DNA from: Acholeplasmatales bacterium
Lineage (GTDB): Bacteria > Bacillota_I > Bacilli_A > Acholeplasmatales > Anaeroplasmataceae
DNA: 10,750 bases
Direction: 5' to 3'
Assembly: GCA_016282815.1 (NCBI GenBank)
Contig: JAEELU010000082.1
Location: 1 to 10,750 of the forward strand
Part shown: piece after piece, positions 5,923 to 10,750 of the stretch
Position numbering within the stretch: the first letter of the stretch is position 1
Layout of the letters: each line of letters begins with the position of its first letter
Position numbers and translations under genes: made by a program
The notes under the pieces: model-generated
Databases searched by the model: none
Told to the model about the DNA's origin: nothing
The model's input: only the letters and a program-made list of their open reading frames with translations

Positions 5923-7980
5923 TTATTTATTTTTACTTCTATTATACCAGTATGTAGCAATCTGAGGGTTTTTATCTACACCAATACCATTTGCATAACA
6001 AACAGCTAAATCATTTTGAGCAATTTTAAAGTCTTGATTAGCAGCTTTCTCAAACCATAATACTGCTTGCTTAAAGTTTTGTTTAATTCCTGAGCCTTGA
6101 TAATAGCAGTAGCCTAAGTTGTATTGTGATTGAGCATAACCTTGTTCCGCTGCTTTTCTAAACCATTCTACTGCTTGTTCGTAATCTTGTTTTACTCCTT
6201 CACCACTATAGTAACAGCAACCTAAGTTGTGTTGTGCTTCAGTAAAACCTTGTTCTGCTGCTTTTTCATACCATTCTACTGCTTTTTTATGATTCTGTGT
6301 GACCCCTTCACCATTTGAGTAAGCATTTCCTAAATTGTATTGTGCTTCAGCAAAACCTTGTTCTGCTGCTTTTATAAACCACTCTACTGCTTGTTCGTAA
6401 TCTTGTTTTACTCCTTCACCATTATAGTAACGGATTCCTAATTCATTTTGAGCTTTTGCATGACCTTGTTTTGCTGCTTTTTCAAACCATAATACTGCTT
6501 GCTTAAAGTTTTGTTTAATTCCTGAGCCTTGATAATAGCAGTAGCCTAAGTTGCATTGGGCATCAGCAAAGCCTTGTTCTGCTGCTTTTTCAAACCACTC
6601 TACTGCTTGTTCGTAATCTTGTTTTACTCCTTCACCAAAATAATAAGCCTTACCCATTTTATTTTGGGCTTCTGCATCTTCTTGTTCTACTGATGATTCA
6701 TCTTTTTTTGTTTCATTAGATTCATTTTGTTTGGCAAGCATATCAGCAAGCATTTTCTTTAAATCTTCAATTTGTTTAGTTTGCTTTTCCTCAAGTTCCT
6801 TTTGCTGTTGAACTTGTTTTTCTTCTAATTCTTTCTTTTGTTGAGCTTGTCTTTCTTCTAATTCTTTTTGCTGTCTTGCTTGCTTTTCTTCTAATTCTTT
6901 TTGCTGTCTTGCTTGTTCAGCAAGTTCTCTTCTAAGCTTATCAGCTTCAGTTTCTTCTTCAAAGTAGTCCTCATTTAAGAAGTTATATATTGACTCAATC
7001 GCACTTTCTGCATCATATCTCCACTCATAGCCATCAAATACCTCAGCTACCTGCTTATCACCTAAAGTGCCTGTAGGTGTATCACCAATTAATAGCTGTA
7101 CTCTTGGTTTCTTATATTTTAGTGGCATTTTACTATAGTCATTTCTATATTCAGCTGGAGCGTTAAGCTTATCTAGCTTCTTTAAATAAGGAATCTCCTT
7201 CTTTAAAGCATCACATTCTCTAGTTCTAGAATTAGTACTTGAGATGAATAGGAATGTTTTACAATTTTCGATTGCCTGCTCAAGTGCCTTATCATAGTTT
7301 TCTACTGCACCCTTACCATGGCGTAGATTCTCTAACGCCACGAAATATGAAATACCTTCTTGATTAAGTAGTTTTACTACCTCTTCAACATACTTAATAT
7401 CCTTTGATGAATAAGCGACAAAAACATCTCTTTCAATAGTTAAATCGTAAACTCCAGATTTAACCTTTTCAGCTTCTTTTGCTAAACGAGATGTATATTC
7501 GTTATATAATTTTAAATAGTTTTGTTTATATGTGTTTTCAATCAAATTATTCAAACAAAGTAAATTACCTGGCTCTAGTGATCTAATCATAAAATCTAGA
7601 ACTACATCTACTAGATAGTAGTATTCTTTGTAATCGATGTTATTTATATATTCATTGATTTGTTCCTGAGTGTGAGACTTCGTATTAACGAACTCAAAAA
7701 AGTTTGCAAGAAAATCATCTGGCAAATAAGTTTTTATATTTCTTGATAAATTTAATATTCTTTTACTACTTAGATACTTTTCATGGATTGCATCCCATAG
7801 CTGTGTTCTAGTATTCGCCACTAATTCCTGCTTAAATTCATCAAGCATTGAATTTACTTTTTCTTCAATTTCCTCAACTGTTTGATCTGAAAAAACTCCA
7901 TTACAATAAAGACAAACAAATTCAGTTTCTCGTCTTTCTAGCTTTCCACCACAAACAGGACAGACGTTAATTTGCTTCAT
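5923..7980 (-). CDS. Zinc-ribbon / TIR / coiled-coil / Sel1-repeat protein
   Basis: This 685-residue soluble protein has four parts (numbered from MKQINVCPV). Residues 7-26 form a zinc ribbon, CPVCGG with a second CLYC pair (Cys 7, 10, 23, 26). A helical region follows to about 180. Residues 184-272 are a TIR domain: RDVFVAYSSKD opens it, a second conserved loop holds NLRHGKGAVENY, and Glu262 in ALKKEI aligns by eye with the catalytic Glu of NAD-cleaving TIRs such as SARM1. After a linker there is a highly charged coiled coil (about 344-420) of 11-residue repeats, then seven 36-residue Sel1 repeats (436-685). No signal peptide or membrane helix is seen. Two in-frame upstream starts exist (GTG 7989, ATG 7986). 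I prefer ATG at 7980 because AAAGGTG is better placed for it and the downstream paralogue remnant aligns from this codon. The gene has its own promoter candidate and terminator and interrupts housekeeping operons. A role in NAD-dependent defence or signalling is inference from the TIR domain; host-directed or regulatory roles are alternatives. Confidence 0.9.
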   Translation of the reverse strand: MKQINVCPVCGGKLERRETEFVCLYCNGVFSDQTVEEIEEKVNSMLDEFKQELVANTRTQLWDAIHEKYLSSKRILNLSRNIKTYLPDDFLANFFEFVNTKSHTQEQINEYINNIDYKEYYYLVDVVLDFMIRSLEPGNLLCLNNLIENTYKQNYLKLYNEYTSRLAKEAEKVKSGVYDLTIERDVFVAYSSKDIKYVEEVVKLLNQEGISYFVALENLRHGKGAVENYDKALEQAIENCKTFLFISSTNSRTRECDALKKEIPYLKKLDKLNAPAEYRNDYSKMPLKYKKPRVQLLIGDTPTGTLGDKQVAEVFDGYEWRYDAESAIESIYNFLNEDYFEEETEADKLRRELAEQARQQKELEEKQARQQKELEERQAQQKKELEEKQVQQQKELEEKQTKQIEDLKKMLADMLAKQNESNETKKDESSVEQEDAEAQNKMGKAYYFGEGVKQDYEQAVEWFEKAAEQGFADAQCNLGYCYYQGSGIKQNFKQAVLWFEKAAKQGHAKAQNELGIRYYNGEGVKQDYEQAVEWFIKAAEQGFAEAQYNLGNAYSNGEGVTQNHKKAVEWYEKAAEQGFTEAQHNLGCCYYSGEGVKQDYEQAVEWFRKAAEQGYAQSQYNLGYCYYQGSGIKQNFKQAVLWFEKAANQDFKIAQNDLAVCYANGIGVDKNPQIATYWYNRSKNK
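5926..6675 (-). repeat. Seven tandem 108-bp Sel1 repeat units
   Basis: Seven in-frame units of 36 codons begin at 6675, 6567, 6459, 6351, 6243, 6135 and 6027 on the minus strand; the last is two codons shorter. The protein consensus is AEAQYNLG.YY.GEGVKQDYEQAVEWF then KAAEQGF. Units 1, 3 and 5 share GVKQDYEQAVEWF, units 2 and 6 share GIKQNFKQAVLWFEKAA, and unit 4 is the odd one. Units 2 and 6 are identical over 72 bp (6482-6553 and 6050-6121), and units 1 and 3 over 46 bp, which points to recent unit duplication or conversion. Confidence 0.93.
6784..6915 (-). repeat. Four tandem 33-bp units encoding an 11-residue coiled-coil repeat
   Basis: Four consecutive units encode QARQQKELEEK, QARQQKELEER, QAQQKKELEEK and QVQQQKELEEK, with a fifth degraded unit (QTKQIEDLKKM) after them. 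An 11-residue (hendecad) period gives a nearly straight, weakly supercoiled helical rod. It separates the TIR domain from the Sel1 array and could set oligomerisation. Copy number may vary between strains through replication slippage. Confidence 0.9.
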
Positions 7981-8018
7981 AAACATCACACCTTTGAATA
8001 TGCATTACTTTTGTATCA

Positions 8019-8027
8019 ATTTTATCA
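8019..8027 (-). promoter_or_regulatory. Candidate extended -10 promoter of the TIR/Sel1 gene
   Basis: The minus strand reads TGATAAAAT (TAAAAT at 8024-8019, TG at 8027-8026), an extended -10 with one mismatch. It lies about 40 bases before the TIR/Sel1 start and just past the rsfS terminator. No good -35 is present. It is the only reasonable promoter between the terminator and the gene. Confidence 0.4.
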
Positions 8028-8035
8028 TATTTTTA

Positions 8036-8066
8036 TAAAAAAATAAAATGGAGATTAATCTCCATT
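8036..8066 (-). terminator. Intrinsic terminator of the yqeG-yqeH-yqeK-rsfS operon
   Basis: On the minus strand AATGGAGA (8066-8059) pairs perfectly with TCTCCATT (8054-8047) around a TTAA tetraloop, followed by a run of T residues broken by a single A. It begins seven bases after the rsfS stop codon. This closes the four-gene operon. Confidence 0.9.
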
Positions 8067-8072
8067 GTTATT

Positions 8073-8408
8073 TTACTTATCTTCAATTTTCCTTGATTTA
8101 TAGTCCATATAAACCTTTTCTACTTGAAAATGTTCTCTTTCCTCATTAGTAAATATAGATAAAATAATACTATTTAAATCAACTAACACCCATGGAGAGC
8201 TTTGACCCTCTACATGTCTAATCTTATATTCAGTATCCTTTATTCCATCTTCAATATAAGAGATAATCGCATCTGCCTGTCTTAATGATGAAACTGAGGC
8301 TAAAATCATTTTATCATAAAATGGATTTCTACCCTCCATATCGTATACTAATATATTATTACCATTTACCTTTTGAACACAATCAATTAATATTTCCTCT
8401 AAGCTCAT
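8073..8408 (-). CDS. rsfS: Ribosomal silencing factor RsfS
   Basis: RsfS (DUF143/Iojap family) binds ribosomal protein uL14 on the 50S subunit and blocks 30S joining when nutrients are short. The 111-residue protein is of family length and shows the fold's landmarks: an N-terminal helix, ILVYDMEGRNPFYDKMILASVSSLRQADAI (residues about 19-48, spanning the usual D...T/S..S..Q/H region), the GQSSPWVLVDLNSIILSIF segment that corresponds to the conserved W.vvDlgdvivHif, and a terminal helix. Two usual marks are altered: the His of the vHif motif is Ser, and the C-terminal Y.LE..W motif reads FQVEKVY. Its ATG overlaps the yqeK stop in ATGA, so the two are translationally coupled. Gene order after yqeK also supports the call. 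Confidence 0.87.
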   Translation of the reverse strand: MSLEEILIDCVQKVNGNNILVYDMEGRNPFYDKMILASVSSLRQADAIISYIEDGIKDTEYKIRHVEGQSSPWVLVDLNSIILSIFTNEEREHFQVEKVYMDYKSRKIEDK

Positions 8409-8989
8409 CTATTTTTAACTTTCCTTTCATATTCTCTTAATACTTCCTCTTGAATAGGATGTATTGGATTATTATTTTTAATACATACATTTTGTGTAGC
8501 AACTAATGATTCATAGATTGCCATATCCATATCACCATTTAATAATATCTCTCTACATTTAATACAATCATCATAGGTTCTATTCTTTTCAGTAAAATCT
8601 GAAATCATAATTATAGCCTCTAGGATTGACATATTTGGTCTACCAAATACATGATTATGAATTGCATTAAATATATCCATATCATAATTATCAAATAGCT
8701 TTTTATAATTATATGCAGAAAAATATGCATGATATAGGAATGGGAATTTTTTGCATTCCTCCTTTTCCTCATCTGTTAGCATATATTCATTTTCAATTGG
8801 ATCATCATATTTAGAATAATCATGCATTAATGCAGCAACCCTAGCCTTTTCGATATCAACATTATATCTTTTAGCTAATTCCTCTGCCATCTCACATACA
8901 CCATATACATGAGTTAATCTTTTTTTATGATCCTTTAATTTTTCATCTACTAGCTTCTTTGCTACTTCCGATAATAGCATTTGTAACAT
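8405..8989 (-). CDS. yqeK: YqeK family HD-domain phosphohydrolase (symmetrical Ap4A hydrolase family)
   Basis: YqeK-family proteins are cytosolic HD-domain metalloenzymes; B. subtilis YqeK cleaves diadenosine tetraphosphate to two ADP. Visible motifs are RLTHVYGVCEMAEELA with a metal-ligand His, AALMHDYSKY (H56-D57), LYHAYFSAY where most homologues have a HG pair, NHVFGRPNM and ISDFTEKNR, the equivalent of the family's ADYIEPNR, with the metal Asp retained. Length, 194 residues, is normal. It overlaps the end of yqeH by 47 bp, or 38 bp if the start is the second in-frame ATG at 8980. GAGGTG at 8996-8991 lies a little too close to the first ATG and a little too far from the second, so the start is ambiguous. 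Its stop overlaps the rsfS start. In B. subtilis nadD precedes yqeK; here it is absent. Confidence 0.88.
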   Translation of the reverse strand: MLQMLLSEVAKKLVDEKLKDHKKRLTHVYGVCEMAEELAKRYNVDIEKARVAALMHDYSKYDDPIENEYMLTDEEKEECKKFPFLYHAYFSAYNYKKLFDNYDMDIFNAIHNHVFGRPNMSILEAIIMISDFTEKNRTYDDCIKCREILLNGDMDMAIYESLVATQNVCIKNNNPIHPIQEEVLREYERKVKNR

Positions 8990-10064
8990 ACACCTCTGTA
9001 TTTTTAATAACCTTGATATCTATATCACATTTACCTATGATTTCTACAAATCCAAAGCCTGAAAACCAAATATCCTTTTTATCCTTACCATCAAGCTTAA
9101 TATTGATATCCTTATACTCAATATTACTTGCTTCATCTATTGTAGGAGGATTTAATAGCTTACCAAGCTGTGTATTTATTAAATCATCTAATCTTTCTGT
9201 TTTACATCTATGAATATATAAATTATTTGATGTATACATGGTTACTGATAATCTATCATCACATTTGAACGATAGGAATGCTAAGCCTGCAAATGATAAG
9301 GTATTACCATCTGTGATTTGGAATGTTTTAGGCTTCATTTCATTATCAGGCATAATCTTCTTATAGCTTATTGGAAGTAATGCCTCAAGTACATCTGATG
9401 TATTGATTAAGCCTGGAGTATCAATTAATGCCTTATTATCCTCAAAGAATGGAATTCTAATTTCATTAAGTGTTGTTCCTGGAATAACACTAGTTGATAT
9501 TACATCATCCTTTTTAGAGGTATTATTTTTAATTAATGAATTAACTAATGATGATTTACCAACATTAGCACAGCCAACAAAATAAACATCTCTACCTCTT
9601 CTTGCCATATCAATTGTATTTGTTAATTCCTTGATATAATGTCCCTTTTTAGATGAAACAATATGTATTGCTAAAACTCTAAAGAATATCTTTTCACATT
9701 CCTTACTTAGCCAATTAACGATATTAGAGATATTAACAGAATGAGGGAATGTATCATATTTATTCGCAACTAATATAACATCCTTATTTCTAATCTTATC
9801 TATCATTTGCTTATTAAATGTAGATTTAAATTGAAATATATCAACGATAAAAACTATTAAGCCATTACGCTTAATAACATCATCAATTACTCTTTCGTAA
9901 TCCTCGCTTTTAGCTACTACCTTAGGTAATTCATTGTAATGCATTAGCCTAAAGCATCTTTTACAATATTTAGATTCTAATGTTAAATTAGGAATAAAGC
10001 CCATCTTATCAGGATCAGTATCCTGTAATTGTGCTCCACATCCACTACATTTTCTTAGTATCAT
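8943..10064 (-). CDS. yqeH: YqeH circularly permuted ribosome-assembly GTPase
   Basis: YqeH is a GTPase needed for 30S subunit assembly. From the start chosen here (MILRKCSGCG, 373 residues) the N-terminal treble-clef zinc finger uses Cys 6, 9, 34 and 37. GTPase motifs then appear in permuted order: G4 NKYD (101-104), G5 SSKKG (137-141), G1 P-loop GCANVGKSS (164-172), G2 PGTT (195-198) and G3 DTPG (215-218). A C-terminal beta-rich domain follows. A four-codon-longer start at 10076 exists, but no Shine-Dalgarno site precedes it, whereas GGAG (10074-10071) is six bases before the ATG at 10064. The gene overlaps yqeG by 20 bp at its 5' end and yqeK by 47 bp at its 3' end, so all are probably translated from one message. 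Confidence 0.96.
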   Translation of the reverse strand: MILRKCSGCGAQLQDTDPDKMGFIPNLTLESKYCKRCFRLMHYNELPKVVAKSEDYERVIDDVIKRNGLIVFIVDIFQFKSTFNKQMIDKIRNKDVILVANKYDTFPHSVNISNIVNWLSKECEKIFFRVLAIHIVSSKKGHYIKELTNTIDMARRGRDVYFVGCANVGKSSLVNSLIKNNTSKKDDVISTSVIPGTTLNEIRIPFFEDNKALIDTPGLINTSDVLEALLPISYKKIMPDNEMKPKTFQITDGNTLSFAGLAFLSFKCDDRLSVTMYTSNNLYIHRCKTERLDDLINTQLGKLLNPPTIDEASNIEYKDINIKLDGKDKKDIWFSGFGFVEIIGKCDIDIKVIKNTEVYVTNAIIGSSKEASR

Positions 10065-10614
10065 CTTTATCTCCATATTCTTTTAATTTAAGATTATATT
10101 CATTAGGATATTTCTTCTTTATTCTCTTTAAGAAGAATCTTTCAAGCTTACGATTAAATCTAGTAGGACCTATATCTGTTGATTTATCTATTGCCTCAAT
10201 TAGTACAGATTTAATACCACATCTTCCAGCACCGAATATATCTGTCATTATTTGATCACCAAATATAACTATTTGATCCTTAGTATATTTACCTTTAGCA
10301 ACCTTTTTAATTGCCTTCTTTATACCTCTTTTAAGAGGCTTCATAGAGAATTTAACATAGGGTATATTATACGCTTTAGCGAAATTATCTACTCTTGATT
10401 TCTTTGAATTAGATACTAATATAAATTCAAATCCCATATCCTCTATATATTTCTTTAATTCAAATAATTTATCGTTAGGTAATGTTTCCTTATATGAAAT
10501 TAATGTATTATCTAAATCAGTTAATATTAATCTAATTCCATTTTCATAAAGCATTTTATAATCTACATCATAAACTGATTTATAAAAATAGGTAGGTATC
10601 ATTTTCTTTATCAT
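10045..10614 (-). CDS. yqeG: YqeG family HAD-IIIA phosphatase
   Basis: YqeG is a small cytosolic HAD-superfamily phosphatase found at the head of yqeH operons; its physiological substrate is not established to my knowledge. The 189-residue protein carries all four HAD motifs: LTDLDNTL with the nucleophile Asp33 and acid/base Asp35, VSNS (67-70), a Lys in MKPLKRG (91-97), and GDQIMTDIFGA (119-129) with the metal ligands Asp120 and Asp125. The basic C-terminus (KLERFFLKRIKKKYP) is typical of the family. Start ATG has GAGG (10625-10622) seven bases upstream and a matched promoter further up. It is the first gene of the operon with yqeH, yqeK and rsfS. Confidence 0.95.
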   Translation of the reverse strand: MIKKMIPTYFYKSVYDVDYKMLYENGIRLILTDLDNTLISYKETLPNDKLFELKKYIEDMGFEFILVSNSKKSRVDNFAKAYNIPYVKFSMKPLKRGIKKAIKKVAKGKYTKDQIVIFGDQIMTDIFGAGRCGIKSVLIEAIDKSTDIGPTRFNRKLERFFLKRIKKKYPNEYNLKLKEYGDKDDTKKM

Positions 10615-10631
10615 ACTAAAACCTCAAAATT

Positions 10632-10660
10632 ATTATACATTAATGAAAATAAACATTCAA
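10632..10660 (-). promoter_or_regulatory. Promoter of the yqeG-yqeH-yqeK-rsfS operon
   Basis: Minus-strand -35 TTGAAT (10660-10655; four of six) and -10 TATAAT (10637-10632; six of six) are separated by 17 bp. The start point would fall about five bases before the yqeG Shine-Dalgarno site, giving a short leader. It is divergent from a plus-strand promoter about 50 bp away. Confidence 0.65.
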
Positions 10661-10663
10661 TTA

Positions 10664-10686
10664 ATTATTTATTTCAAATAAATAAT
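10664..10686. repeat. Perfect 23-bp palindrome between divergent promoters, candidate operator
   Basis: Arms ATTATTTATTT (10664-10674) and AAATAAATAAT (10676-10686) are exact inverted copies around a single C. The site lies just beyond the yqeG -35 and ends four bases before the plus-strand -10. It could bind a dimeric regulator acting on both genes. Because its arms are all A/T in an AT-rich genome, chance or a DNA-bending role is also possible. It has no T tract in terminator position for either gene. Confidence 0.45.
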
Positions 10687-10690
10687 GGAG

Positions 10691-10696
10691 TATAAT
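10691..10696 (+). promoter_or_regulatory. Candidate -10 box of the rightmost plus-strand gene
   Basis: TATAAT lies about 24 bases before the GTG start candidate at 10720. The hexamer 17 bases upstream (TTTATT, 10668-10673) is a poor -35 and lies inside the palindrome. The transcript leader would be short but includes GGGGATG as a possible ribosome binding site. Confidence 0.45.
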
Positions 10697-10719
10697 ATCA
10701 CTCGTTTGGGGATGATAAT

Positions 10720-10750
10720 GTGGTATTAACGATAGTACTTGCTATCGTAG
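10720..10750 (+). CDS. N-terminus of an unknown plus-strand gene, hydrophobic start
   Basis: From GTG at 10720 the frame stays open to the window edge, encoding MVLTIVLAIV, an unbroken hydrophobic stretch that suggests a membrane helix or signal anchor. GGGG (10708-10711) lies eight bases upstream as a Shine-Dalgarno site, and TATAAT (10691-10696) lies before that. Two ATG codons nearby (10712 and 10718) share one frame, which closes at a TAA within six codons. Only ten codons are visible, so the product cannot be named and the call rests on signals rather than coding length. Confidence 0.45.
   Translation, partial: MVLTIVLAIV

Noticed and set aside
5926..6675. Regular 108-bp repeats considered as a CRISPR array or non-coding satellite
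   Set aside because: The units are contiguous, without unique spacers, stay in one reading frame and encode canonical Sel1 repeats.
5923..7980. Assigning the TIR protein to a named defence system (Thoeris, CBASS or TIR-Argonaute)
   Set aside because: None of the obligatory partners (ThsA, a cyclase, or a PIWI/APAZ protein) is present next to it in the window.
8959..10255. Plus-strand frames opposite yqeH and yqeG (for example 8959-9213, 9403-9585, 10031-10255)
   Set aside because: All are antisense to GTPase and HAD motifs that are clearly under selection on the minus strand.
1..10750. tRNA, rRNA, insertion sequence, integrase or attachment-site signals around the TIR cassette
   Set aside because: I saw no tRNA-like cloverleaf, transposase reading frame, or flanking direct or inverted repeats that would mark a mobile element; transfer of the cassette therefore remains unproven.

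Overview
The window is AT-rich bacterial DNA packed with genes, almost all read from the minus strand. TGA is used as a stop codon (yqeH, yqeK), Shine-Dalgarno sites are strong, and the yqeG-yqeH-yqeK-rsfS order, FMN-riboswitch control of RibU and AT-rich coding sequence all point to a low-GC Bacillota (Firmicutes). A gut lineage near Erysipelotrichia or other deep Bacilli is my best guess. That placement is inference from style and gene content, not from a marker tree.

Layout, left to right (minus-strand genes read right to left). 1-1291: enolase, lacking only its last few codons, with an extended -10 promoter and a cre-like (CcpA) site upstream. 1407-1898: an unrecognised four-helix membrane protein whose start codon abuts a perfect terminator hairpin. 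1968-3186: a riboflavin-uptake unit made of promoter, FMN riboswitch, intrinsic terminator, a 39-residue single-helix membrane peptide (2817-2936) and a RibU-type ECF substrate-binding subunit with extra N- and C-terminal segments. 3197-4720: gpmI, the 2,3-bisphosphoglycerate-independent phosphoglycerate mutase, preceded by an orphan prenyltransferase/squalene-cyclase-fold protein (4753-5682). 5791-8030: a self-contained accessory cassette with its own terminator and probable promoter. It encodes a zinc-ribbon / TIR / coiled-coil / Sel1-repeat protein, followed by the first nine codons of a lost paralogue. 8041-10660: the yqeG-yqeH-yqeK-rsfS operon with its promoter and terminator, whose genes overlap. 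10664-10750: a divergent promoter region with a perfect palindrome and the first ten codons of a plus-strand gene that runs out of the window.

How the genes fit together. Eno and GpmI catalyse consecutive steps of lower glycolysis. RibU imports riboflavin when FMN is low. YqeH (30S assembly GTPase), RsfS (50S silencing factor), YqeK (HD phosphohydrolase) and YqeG (HAD phosphatase) form a ribosome-assembly and nucleotide-housekeeping operon. It lacks the aroE, yhbY and nadD genes that sit inside the B. subtilis version.

The most interesting element is the TIR protein. It retains a Glu where catalytic TIR NADases have theirs, it carries Sel1 and coiled-coil arrays that look recently recombined, and a decayed copy of its own 5' end lies immediately downstream. 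This is the best candidate here for an undescribed (possibly defence or signalling) system, but its function is inferred only.
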